6,321 nt of DNA from a bacterium (Candidatus Ratteibacteria) CG_4_9_14_3_um_filter_41_21 (GCA_002791075.1 PFWI01000109.1:1-6321), one strand, 5' to 3'. Counted from the first letter of the stretch, positions 1 through 5,490 are shown. Numbers and translations are program-made. The notes: generated by a model not told the origin, from the sequence alone.

Positions 1-820
1 TAAAAAGAGGAATGGCAATCCATAATATCGTTAGAGGATATTGCGTTATAATTTCTCCTTTGGAAGAGAACAAAAACACCAATGTGGCAAGGAGTGCAGC
101 TATGCTAATCGGTGTGAGCCGATGCAAAAACTTTGCATTAAACCATTCTAACCCTCTGGATTTGATAATCCATTTCCGTGAAAAGTATCCTGCAACCAAT
201 GGCAAAGCTACATAAATCATTACTGAAAGCAATATTGTCTGCCAAGGAATGGGCATTGCATTCACACCCAGTAAGAGACCTCCCAGAGGTGCATAGAATA
301 CAAGCATTGTTAGAGAGTTTATGGCAACCATTACTAAGGTAAGCCCATCATTGCCTTTAGCCAGATAACTCCACATTAACACCATCGCCGTACAAGGTGC
401 AATCCCCAATAGAATTGCACCCGAGATGTAACTTCTCCATAACTCAACCTCTTGCCCGGTTTTGACAATTTCTGTACCCGGCAAAAATCCTTTGAACAGG
501 TATCCCAAAAAGAACGAAGCAATCAAATACATCGTAAACGGTTTAATCGCCCAGTTAATGAACAAGGTTAAGACCACAGGTTTAGGTGTTTTTGCCGCTT
601 TTACCACTTCTACAAAATCTATCTTCACCATAATTGGATACATCATAAAAAATAGACAGATAGCGATGGGAATGGATACTTGATATATTGAAAGAGAATC
701 TAATTTGACTGCAACTTCAGGTGCTATCTTCCCCAAAACAATGCCTGCACCAATGCAAAGCAAAACCCAGAGCGTCAAGTATTTCTCAAAAATGGATAAC
801 CTTTTTTCTTCATTTGCCAT
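1..820 (-). CDS. acr3: Acr3-family arsenite efflux transporter, 3' end cut by window edge
   Basis: The reading frame opens at ATG 820-818 and stays open to the left edge, giving about 273 residues of a protein that is usually near 350. It reads as an Acr3 (bile acid:sodium symporter superfamily) permease that exports As(III) across the inner membrane using the proton gradient. Recognisable family segments are LTLFINWAIKPFTM (about 84-97), and GIAPCTAMVLMW (about 139-150) with Cys143, which corresponds to the Cys essential in characterised Acr3 proteins. AINSLTM (about 166-172) is also seen. Several hydrophobic segments alternate with short loops. The second functional residue, a Glu in a late helix, would lie outside the window. 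A Shine-Dalgarno AAAAGGGG lies at 834-827, six bases before the ATG and inside the 3' end of ccdA, so the gene is the sixth of the ars operon. The family call is firm; substrate preference (arsenite versus antimonite) is inferred. Confidence 0.93.
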   Translation of the reverse strand, partial: MANEEKRLSIFEKYLTLWVLLCIGAGIVLGKIAPEVAVKLDSLSIYQVSIPIAICLFFMMYPIMVKIDFVEVVKAAKTPKPVVLTLFINWAIKPFTMYLIASFFLGYLFKGFLPGTEIVKTGQEVELWRSYISGAILLGIAPCTAMVLMWSYLAKGNDGLTLVMVAINSLTMLVFYAPLGGLLLGVNAMPIPWQTILLSVMIYVALPLVAGYFSRKWIIKSRGLEWFNAKFLHRLTPISIAALLATLVFLFSSKGEIITQYPLTILWIAIPLF

Positions 821-832
821 AACTATCCCCTT

Positions 833-1534
833 TTATGCATTCCAGATTAAATATATCCCTCCTAAAATGACGAGAATACCGCATATTTTTTTAAGTAGTA
901 CCAAACCTTTAGATGAGTCACTCCAGTTCAAGTAATGTTGCACTATCTCAGTAAAGGTTCCAGCAAAGACGATTACGGAGCAATGACCGAGTCCATAAAT
1001 GAAGAGAAGTATTACTCCGTAGAGAAATTGCGTCGCTGCTATTTTAAATGCAATACCGAGCATTGGCGCCATATAAGCAAAGGTACAGGGGCCGAGAGCA
1101 ATACCAAAAACCAATCCAAGTATAAAACCAGCCAATAGGCCTTTTTTCCTGAATGCGGGTTGACCTGATTTTCCGAAAAAAGGAAGAGGAATAACTCCTA
1201 AAAGGTAAAGACCTACGGCAAAGAAGATTATTGCTACAATATAATTCCCGTAAGGACCTATATCACCCAGCATTCGTCCTAAAAGTCCGGTGATTAACCC
1301 TATTGCGGCGATAGTTATCAAGATGCCGAAAGAAAAAAGCGCCGCAATAAGAAATGCTCTCTTTGTAGACATTCTATCCTGTTGACCAATAAAACCTACA
1401 ATCAAAGGGATGCTTGCCAGGTGGCAGGGACTCAATAGGATACTTAATACACCCCAGATAAAAGAAGCAATCAAAGCAATAATTGGACCTGATTGAAGAG
1501 AATTAGATAACCACTCAAATACGGCTCTTATCAC
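833..1534 (-). CDS. ccdA: CcdA/DsbD-type membrane thiol-disulfide transporter
   Basis: This 233-residue polytopic membrane protein fits the CcdA family, which moves reducing equivalents from cytoplasmic thioredoxin to proteins outside the membrane. The two signature cysteines are Cys37 in LLSPCHLASIPLI and Cys150 in ALGPCTFAYMAPM; they lie in two related half-repeats and would form the transmembrane redox pair. Cys185 (GLGHC) is an extra cysteine. About six helices are apparent, at roughly 18-48, 60-82, 97-118, 132-160, 168-192 and 214-231. The start is GTG at 1534-1532, which overlaps the upstream thioredoxin stop as TAGTG. An AAGGGG Shine-Dalgarno lies at 1547-1542, seven bases away, so the two genes are translationally coupled. 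Being between a secreted thioredoxin and acr3, its job is probably to keep the thioredoxin reduced. Cytochrome c maturation cannot be excluded, but no other maturation gene is visible. Confidence 0.88.
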   Translation of the reverse strand: MIRAVFEWLSNSLQSGPIIALIASFIWGVLSILLSPCHLASIPLIVGFIGQQDRMSTKRAFLIAALFSFGILITIAAIGLITGLLGRMLGDIGPYGNYIVAIIFFAVGLYLLGVIPLPFFGKSGQPAFRKKGLLAGFILGLVFGIALGPCTFAYMAPMLGIAFKIAATQFLYGVILLFIYGLGHCSVIVFAGTFTEIVQHYLNWSDSSKGLVLLKKICGILVILGGIYLIWNA

Positions 1535-1923
1535 TATTCTACCCCTTGCATTTTCAGAACCTTAACCAGTTCATCCTTAGGAAAAAAACCTTCATGACGC
1601 CAGTATTCTTTGCCATCTTTGTCAAAAAATACCTGTGTCGGGATCACCCTTATACTGTATTCCCGAGCGTAAGGTCTTCCTTCAGAAGTCCATACATCAT
1701 AAAAAACGACTTTTACCTGACCTTTATATTCCTCTTCAATCTCTTTCATAATCGGCTGCATCATCTTGCAGGGAATACATTTAATTGAACCAAGCTCGAT
1801 AAAAGTAACTTTTGTAGTTTTAGTTTCCTGCTTGGTAAGATTTTGTGTGGAAACCTCTGTTATAGAAAAAAGCAGAATAACCATTCCCATAAAACAGATA
1901 TTTTTTACCAGTCTATAATACAT
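1534..1923 (-). CDS. Exported or membrane-tethered thioredoxin-like protein (CIPC)
   Basis: This 129-residue protein has a thioredoxin fold behind an N-terminal signal or anchor. Residues 1-8 carry Arg4 and Lys7, and residues 9-22 are hydrophobic, so the domain should sit outside the cytoplasmic membrane; cleavage around residue 26 is possible. The active site is Cys49-Ile-Pro-Cys52, followed by the usual helix (KMMQPIMKEIEEEY). The conserved cis-Pro is Pro95 in RVIPTQVFF. After removal of the leader, about 100 residues remain, the normal size for one thioredoxin domain. The start ATG 1923-1921 has an AAGGAG Shine-Dalgarno four bases upstream. Its last base is shared with the GTG of ccdA, so the two are coupled and it is the likely electron acceptor of that CcdA. 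The final target is not visible; candidates are cysteines of the neighbouring permeases or an external metalloid-thiol species. Confidence 0.87.
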   Translation of the reverse strand: MYYRLVKNICFMGMVILLFSITEVSTQNLTKQETKTTKVTFIELGSIKCIPCKMMQPIMKEIEEEYKGQVKVVFYDVWTSEGRPYAREYSIRVIPTQVFFDKDGKEYWRHEGFFPKDELVKVLKMQGVE

Positions 1924-1949
1924 TTTTCTCCTTTTCGGTTAAGAAATTC

Positions 1950-2183
1950 CTACTTCTTCAACCAGTTTTTGATTTCTTCTATGCCTGGAATTTTACCGGT
2001 ACTTTTAACTTCTCCATCAATAACCAGAGCAGGTGTGAATATAACCCCGCGATTCATAATCTCTTTGATGCTGTTTACCTTGATTATTTCTGCCTCAACC
2101 CCTGATTCCTTTACTGCCTGTTCAGTGAGTTCAGCCACCTTCTTACACTTGGGGCAACCCGGTCCCAAAATTTCAATCTTCAT
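1950..2183 (-). CDS. Small thioredoxin-like redox protein (TM0996/MTH895 type, CPKC)
   Basis: This 77-residue protein is a minimal thioredoxin or glutaredoxin-like fold of the kind annotated as 'thioredoxin family protein' or 'redox-active disulfide protein 2'. The active site is Cys10-Pro-Lys-Cys13 in LGPGCPKCKK directly after the first strand. The cis-Pro position is Pro51 in FTPALVIDG, and the tail IPGIEEIKNWLKK is the family's last helix. It has no signal peptide, so it acts in the cytoplasm. A strong Shine-Dalgarno (GGGAGGGG, 2196-2189) precedes the ATG. It lies 58 bp after the permease gene and 26 bp before the exported thioredoxin gene. Family members often accompany ArsP-like permeases and ArsR regulators. 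I infer that it either supplies electrons to CcdA or acts on a cytoplasmic metalloid or permease thiol. The exact partner is unknown. Confidence 0.88.
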   Translation of the reverse strand: MKIEILGPGCPKCKKVAELTEQAVKESGVEAEIIKVNSIKEIMNRGVIFTPALVIDGEVKSTGKIPGIEEIKNWLKK

Positions 2184-2241
2184 CCTGACCCCTCCCGCTT
2201 TTTTTTATTTTCTTCAATCTTCCTTTTTATCCATTTATCGT

Positions 2242-3414
2242 CTACGCGGTTATTCGTCCAAAAATTATTCCGCTCAAAGTCGCCATAACAACAACTAAGC
2301 TTACATACACAGCTGTTTTCTTTGTTCCGATGACACTTCTTATAACAAGCATACTGGGTAGACTCAATGCCGGCCCTGCTAAAAGAAGGGCTAAAGCCGG
2401 CCCTTTTCCTATGCCGGAGCCAATCAGGCCTTGCAATACTGGAACTTCAGTTAATGTAGCAAAATACATAAAAGCGCCAGCGACAGAGGCAAAAAAATTG
2501 GCAAATAACGAATTACCTCCCACCAGATTTCTCACAAATTGCGATGGGATGAGTCCTTCCTGGCCGGGTCTGCCCAGGAGTAATCCAGCTACAAGCACTC
2601 CTGCAAAGAGAAGCGGCATAATCTGTTTTGCAAAAGTCCAGGAAGCTGCAGTCCACTCTCTGATTTCTTTCTTCTTAAACCATCTAACAATCATCAAGGT
2701 TAGAGCAGCGAGGAAGATAACAGTTATATGCCACTTGTAGCGAAAAACCAGAGGCCAGATTCCGGTATCGTGCTCTTGAGGTTTACCCCAGTTGGCAAAT
2801 ACCAGAACTCCCACCATAGAAGCGAAATATAAAGCATTCTTCCAGAGGGGCCTCGGTATTTCCTCCACGCCAGACTCAAACGAGCCGTTTGCATGACGAT
2901 TCCTTTCTTCTTTTAAGAAGATAAGATGCATTAGAATTCCGACAATAAGACTAAAAAGGATAGCACCTATAGCCCTGGCCAAACCTAATTCCCAGCCCAG
3001 TATTCGGGCCGTCATGATAATGGCCAGAACATTTATTGCGGGTCCGGAATATAAGAAAGCTGTAGCCGGGCCAAGACCAGCCCCTCTTTTGTAGATTCCA
3101 GAAAATAACGGAAGGACTGTGCAGGAGCATACCGCCAGAATGGCCCCAGAGACTGAAGCAACCCCGTAGGCAAGAACCTTATTTGCCTTGGCTCCGAAGT
3201 ATTTAATAACTGAGGCCTGGCTGACAAACACAGATATGGCACCGGCAATGAAGAATGCCGGCACAAGACATAAAAGGACATGTTCTCTGGCATACCATTT
3301 CACCAGTGCCAGTGACTCAAATAGCGCATTGTTAAACCTTATATTTTCAACGGGCAGCCAGTAACATATCAGAAATACCGCCAGAATAATTAAGAAGTTC
3401 TTGGATTCTTTCAT
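2242..3414 (-). CDS. ArsP/DUF318-like permease (organoarsenical or metal efflux)
   Basis: This 390-residue permease has about ten membrane helices and belongs to the ArsP_1 (PF03773, old DUF318) family. Some members export trivalent organoarsenicals (Campylobacter ArsP), while others (SO_0444 type) are tied to Cu/Zn efflux. Two related halves are visible. The first has Cys96-Ser-Cys98 with TVLPLF, then GAGLGPATAFLYSGPAINV (111-129). The second has TEVPVLQGL (322-330), then GIGKGPALALLLAGPAL (334-350). The half-repeats are joined by a charged cytoplasmic stretch around 168-188. The Cys pair CSC is the best candidate for binding a thiophilic metalloid. The ATG start has no good Shine-Dalgarno, and an in-frame TAG lies 15 bases upstream with no alternative start between, so translation may be weak or coupled in an unusual way. 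It follows arsR by 64 bp. The family is firm; I cannot choose between organoarsenical, arsenite and metal substrates, so no symbol is given. Confidence 0.85.
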   Translation of the reverse strand: MKESKNFLIILAVFLICYWLPVENIRFNNALFESLALVKWYAREHVLLCLVPAFFIAGAISVFVSQASVIKYFGAKANKVLAYGVASVSGAILAVCSCTVLPLFSGIYKRGAGLGPATAFLYSGPAINVLAIIMTARILGWELGLARAIGAILFSLIVGILMHLIFLKEERNRHANGSFESGVEEIPRPLWKNALYFASMVGVLVFANWGKPQEHDTGIWPLVFRYKWHITVIFLAALTLMIVRWFKKKEIREWTAASWTFAKQIMPLLFAGVLVAGLLLGRPGQEGLIPSQFVRNLVGGNSLFANFFASVAGAFMYFATLTEVPVLQGLIGSGIGKGPALALLLAGPALSLPSMLVIRSVIGTKKTAVYVSLVVVMATLSGIIFGRITA

Positions 3415-3430
3415 GCCAGTTACAGCACAC

Positions 3431-3459
3431 TAGATAATAATATATTTATATATCCGCAA
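3431..3459 (-). promoter_or_regulatory. Possible secondary promoter/operator between arsR and the permease gene
   Basis: The 64-bp gap between arsR and the permease holds a 14-bp AT palindrome (ATATAT-TT-ATATAT, 3440-3453). It lies next to a -35-like TTGCGG (3459-3454, minus strand). Candidate -10 elements downstream are poor: TATCTA at 17 bp spacing, or TATTAT at only 14 bp. It could be a weak internal promoter or a second ArsR-family site, but AT-rich palindromes of this kind arise by chance in such DNA. Confidence 0.22.
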
Positions 3460-3478
3460 GGCCACATATAATGCCGAA

Positions 3479-3832
3479 TTATTTGCATTTACTCCTCAAA
3501 CTCAACTTAACTGCCTTTCTGAGTCTCTTTCTGTCCTCCCTGATGATACCCTCATCGTTTAACCAATTTTTCAATAATTCATTTAGAGCTTCGTGGTACT
3601 CATTTATCTTCTTTTTATTAATTGAATAATGAATCCACAGCCCATCGCGTCTATCAATCACAAAACCAGCATCCTTGAGGATACCCAAATTTCTGGATGC
3701 TCTGCTCTGAGAGATATCGAGGACCTGCATAATTTCACAAACGCAAAGTTCATCCCGTTCCTGAAGAATTTTCAGTATTCGGACTTTTGTTTCATCGGAT
3801 AATGTTTTGAACACTTTTATCAATTGTCGCAT
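3479..3832 (-). CDS. arsR: ArsR/SmtB-family metalloregulatory repressor
   Basis: This 117-residue winged helix-turn-helix protein is of normal size for the ArsR family. The opening segment (FKTLSDETKVRILKIL, 8-23) and the recognition helix region (DISQSRASRNLGILKDAGFV, 39-58) are typical, and the wing is DRRDGLWIHYSI (60-71). The inducer site is the ELCVCEI motif with Cys30 and Cys32, as in As(III)-sensing ArsR proteins. The third ligand of the E. coli protein (Cys37, CVCDLC) is replaced here by Met35; a Cys116 near the C-terminus is the only other cysteine. Metal-free protein should repress the operon by binding its promoter and be released by As(III) or Sb(III). The ATG has an AAGGAG Shine-Dalgarno seven bases upstream. 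It is the first gene of the minus-strand ars operon and follows its own promoter and inverted repeat. Confidence 0.93.
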   Translation of the reverse strand: MRQLIKVFKTLSDETKVRILKILQERDELCVCEIMQVLDISQSRASRNLGILKDAGFVIDRRDGLWIHYSINKKKINEYHEALNELLKNWLNDEGIIREDRKRLRKAVKLSLRSKCK

Positions 3833-3844
3833 TTATTATCTCCT

Positions 3845-3866
3845 TATATTCGCATAACCAAATATA
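3845..3866. promoter_or_regulatory. Putative ArsR operator (imperfect inverted repeat)
   Basis: A 22-bp dyad has arms TATATTCG (3845-3852) and CAAATATA (3859-3866) separated by 6 bp; the arms match at seven of eight positions. It adjoins the -10 box and covers the expected transcription start and leader of arsR. This is where an ArsR repressor would block initiation. AT-rich dyads of this form are usual for the family. Binding is inferred. Confidence 0.55.
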
Positions 3867-3894
3867 TTATACCAAAATAAAAATTTATTAGCAA
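3866..3894 (-). promoter_or_regulatory. Promoter of the arsR operon
   Basis: On the minus strand a -35 box TTGCTA (3894-3889) is followed after exactly 17 bp by a perfect -10 box TATAAT (3871-3866). The predicted start is near 3859, leaving a leader of about 27 bases with an AAGGAG ribosome site before the arsR ATG. It lies just after the upstream VIT-like gene. Confidence 0.75.
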
Positions 3895-3912
3895 CTTTTT
3901 TAGCGAAACTAC

Positions 3913-4392
3913 CTAACCAAATCGTGAGGCTACCCAATCACCGAGATAATGAGTTATCACTATAACTACCAATGCAATAATTAAGTGCTCTATAATTACC
4001 TTCCAAGGTCTTGCTTTTTGTTCCTTAGCGATTCTAAAACTGAGAATACATAACATTGATAACCCCCAAATTATGCTTACCACAATTGCTGTCGAAAGTT
4101 CAAGCAGCGAGACGGGAATAATAAATGTTAATGTAAAAACAAACTTAGAGATAAAAGTAGAGATTGTCGATTGCCATATCTCTTTTGTAATATGCTTATT
4201 TTCAGATTCTTCAGAAATATGAATGCCCAATGCATCTGAAAATGCATCCGCTATTGCTATTATTAGGATACCACCAAGCACAACGCGTTTTGAATGGGTG
4301 CCAGAATGTAACCCTACCATTAATCCCAGCGTCGTGATTATCCCAGAGGTTAAACCAAAACTAAATCCCGTTTTTAGTGAATGTTTCATCAT
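3913..4392 (-). CDS. VIT1/CCC1-like small membrane protein, possible metal transporter
   Basis: This protein of 159 residues (158 from the second start) resembles the transmembrane core of the VIT1/CCC1 Fe/Mn transporter family. The first helix region GLTSGIITTLGLMVGL (13-28) parallels the family's 'NDGIVTTLG' segment. The second helix ADAFSDALGIHISEES (48-63) parallels its 'GACSMAxGEYxSxxS' segment. Further helices lie near 80-97, 101-118 and 133-150. Unlike classical VIT1, the Asn-Asp pair in helix 1 is Thr-Ser here, and the cytosolic metal-binding insert between helices 2 and 3 is reduced to about 20 residues. Asp49 and Asp53 in helix 2 may compensate. Two ATGs are adjacent (4392 and 4389); the GGGGA ribosome site is two bases from the first and five from the second, so the second may be used. 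It is upstream of arsR on the same strand, with no clear terminator between. Substrate unknown. Confidence 0.65.
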   Translation of the reverse strand: MMKHSLKTGFSFGLTSGIITTLGLMVGLHSGTHSKRVVLGGILIIAIADAFSDALGIHISEESENKHITKEIWQSTISTFISKFVFTLTFIIPVSLLELSTAIVVSIIWGLSMLCILSFRIAKEQKARPWKVIIEHLIIALVVIVITHYLGDWVASRFG

Positions 4393-4419
4393 GTTCCCCG
4401 TTATCTTAATACAGATAAA

Positions 4420-4448
4420 CTTATAACATATACGACCGTTTTAATCAA
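4420..4448 (-). promoter_or_regulatory. Promoter of the VIT-like gene
   Basis: On the minus strand a -35 TTGATT (4448-4443) is separated by 17 bp from a -10 TATAAG (4425-4420) preceded by TG in the extended -10 position. The predicted start lies about 25 bases before the gene. It is back to back with the divergent rseC promoter, the two -35 boxes being about 3 bp apart. Confidence 0.55.
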
Positions 4449-4451
4449 GTA

Positions 4452-4480
4452 TTTTACCCATTGATAAAATATGATATAAT
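4452..4480 (+). promoter_or_regulatory. Promoter of the rseC-like operon
   Basis: A consensus extended -10, TGATATAAT (4472-4480), is preceded by a weak -35 (TTTTAC at 4452-4457 with 17 bp, or TTTACC with 16 bp). The extended -10 makes up for the poor -35. The predicted start is near 4487, giving a leader of about 34 bases before the ATG at 4521. Confidence 0.6.
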
Positions 4481-4520
4481 AAAATAGCTGAGTTTTTTAG
4501 AGATAAAAAGTGAAACAAGA

Positions 4521-4919
4521 ATGGAAGAAGCGGTTGTTTTTGAGGTTAAGGATAAAAAAGCAAAAATAAAGATTAAGAGAAGTAAATCTTGCCGAGGGTG
4601 TGGACTCTGTTCCTTGAATCCAGAGGGAATGATGGTTACCGAGGTAGAAGACCCGATAGGAGTGAAGGTTGGGGATAAAGTAAGAGTAGAGATTCCTGAC
4701 AAAGATTTCCTGAAAGCAGCCTCTATTCTCTATCTTCTACCCGTATCCGGATTAATTATTGGTGCTCTCATTGGCTCTAAGTTTAATCCTCGCCTGGGTA
4801 TCTTCGGCGGATTTATTGGACTTGCTCTTTCCTTTGTTTTGGTTCATTATTACGATAAGAGAATAGCTTCTCGAAGAAGCCTTTATTCACGAATTACCAA
4901 AGTTCTCAAAGGGGGGTGA
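4521..4919 (+). CDS. RseC/MucC-family membrane redox protein
   Basis: This 132-residue protein matches the SoxR-reducing-system/RseC family (PF04246). An N-terminal soluble part contains SCRGCGLCSL with Cys24, Cys27 and Cys30. After a beta-rich stretch (GVKVGDKVRVEIPD, 47-60) come two hydrophobic helices (about 66-85 and 92-110) and a basic C-terminal tail. In Proteobacteria the family is linked to SoxR reduction with Rnf proteins (RseC/RsxC) and to sigma-E control; in anaerobes such as this its role is unclear. The triple cysteine suggests a redox or metal-binding function near the membrane. The start ATG has only a weak ribosome site, but it agrees with the family N-terminus (EEAVVFEV). It is the first gene of a plus-strand operon and its stop codon overlaps the ribosome site of the next gene. 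No Rnf or SoxR gene is in the window. Confidence 0.82.
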   Translation: MEEAVVFEVKDKKAKIKIKRSKSCRGCGLCSLNPEGMMVTEVEDPIGVKVGDKVRVEIPDKDFLKAASILYLLPVSGLIIGALIGSKFNPRLGIFGGFIGLALSFVLVHYYDKRIASRRSLYSRITKVLKGG

Positions 4920-4924
4920 TAGAG

Positions 4925-5071
4925 GTGAAAAAGGAATGTCCCAATAAAGAGGAAAATAAGAAGGATTGCACCTGCACCTATGAGCCTTGTGAAAGAAAAG
5001 GAATCTGTTGTGAATGTATTGCCTACCATCGCAGCCAAGGGGAGTTACCTGTCTGTGTAAAAAGTAATTAG
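4925..5071 (+). CDS. DUF6485-type Cys-rich mini-protein (48 aa)
   Basis: This short frame starts at GTG 4925 and ends at TAG 5069-5071, giving 48 residues. It holds eight cysteines, at 5, 15, 17, 22, 28, 29, 31 and 44, and few hydrophobic residues. The layout KKECPN, then CTCTYEPCERKG, CCECIAYHR and GELPVC matches the small proteins annotated as DUF6485 in many anaerobic bacteria, as I recall them. The function of the family is unknown; the cysteine pattern suggests one or two bound zinc ions or an iron-sulfur centre. The GTG is supported by a GGGGGG ribosome site (4911-4916) inside the end of the rseC-like gene, five bases after whose stop it starts. It is thus co-transcribed with the redox protein upstream and with the cyclophilin-like gene 25 bp downstream. 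Confidence 0.82.
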   Translation: MKKECPNKEENKKDCTCTYEPCERKGICCECIAYHRSQGELPVCVKSN

Positions 5072-5096
5072 GGGTGTCAACTGAGATAAAATAGTT

Positions 5097-5471
5097 ATGG
5101 AGAAGAAGATTAAAATAAAGGCAGGAAAGGTTGAGGTTTTAGCCCAACTCAATGACTCTAAGATAGCTGGGCTTATCTGGGAGGCTCTTCCCATTTCTGC
5201 ATCCACCAACACCTGGGGGGATGAGATATATTTTTCCATTCCCGTTACAGCAAAATTAGAAAATCCAATAGAGGCAGTTGAAAAGGGTGATCTGGGATAC
5301 TGGCCAGAGGGAAAATCTTTTTGTATCTTCTTTGGTCCAACACCAATTAGTTCTAAAGATGAGATTAAGCCTGCCAGTAGCGTGGAGATAGTCGGAAAAC
5401 TCTCTGGTAATCCGGAAAAGTTCAAGAAAGTAGAATCAGGAGAGACTATTATCTTAGAAAAGCTACTGTAA
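5097..5471 (+). CDS. Cyclophilin-like fold protein (PF04126/TM1367 type)
   Basis: This 124-residue soluble protein belongs to the small 'cyclophilin-like' family (PF04126, structural example Thermotoga TM1367). Family marks are an N-terminal strand set (IKIKAGKVEVLAQL), the ISASTNTWGDEIYFSIPV segment (33-50), the GDLGYWPEGKSFCIFFGPTP segment (64-83) and PASSVEIVGKL (92-102). There is no signal peptide or membrane helix. The fold resembles peptidyl-prolyl isomerases, but the catalytic Arg and other active-site residues of true cyclophilins are not recognisable, and the biochemical role of the family is not established. It is the third gene of the plus-strand operon, 25 bp after the Cys-rich gene. 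Its ribosome site is weak (GAGATAAAATAGTT before ATG). It ends 11 bp from the convergent hypA stop. Confidence 0.85.
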   Translation: MEKKIKIKAGKVEVLAQLNDSKIAGLIWEALPISASTNTWGDEIYFSIPVTAKLENPIEAVEKGDLGYWPEGKSFCIFFGPTPISSKDEIKPASSVEIVGKLSGNPEKFKKVESGETIILEKLL

Positions 5472-5490
5472 AAAGGAAGTTGCTACTCCC
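5470..5490 (-). terminator. Possible weak intrinsic terminator of hypA
   Basis: On the minus strand GGGAGT (5490-5485) pairs with ACTTCC (5480-5475) across an AGCA loop, one pair being G-U, and is followed by five T (5474-5470). The stem overlaps the hypA stop codon and is short, so strength is doubtful. It lies in the convergent gap between the cyclophilin-like gene and hypA. Confidence 0.35.

Noticed and set aside
705..1138. Two plus-strand open frames across acr3 start and ccdA
   Set aside because: Both are antisense to confidently identified membrane proteins and show no domain.
1843..2298. Plus-strand open frame of 151 codons
   Set aside because: It lies antisense to the two thioredoxin-like genes and the permease end, and its protein has no family character; the minus-strand genes explain the region.
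2330..2740. Plus-strand open frame of 136 codons
   Set aside because: It is antisense to the ArsP-like permease, whose frame shows clear family motifs; the product looks like a shadow translation.
3895..3915. Possible terminator after the VIT-like gene
   Set aside because: Only a three-base stem (TAG/CTA) precedes the A-run on the minus strand; there is no U-tract, so read-through into arsR remains possible.
4454..4702. Minus-strand open frame of 82 codons over the divergent promoters and rseC start
   Set aside because: It overlaps the well-formed promoter region and the CxxCxxC-coding part of the rseC-like gene; no supporting start signal.
4861..4888. Hairpin GCTTCT-CGA-AGAAGC flanked by GAATA/TATTC
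   Set aside because: It is inside the rseC-like coding sequence (Ala-Ser-Arg-Arg-Ser), has no T-run after it, and is short enough to be chance.
5045..5425. Minus-strand open frame of 126 codons opposite the cyclophilin-like gene
   Set aside because: The plus-strand frame has recognisable PF04126 motifs and operon context; the antisense frame has no ribosome site or family match.
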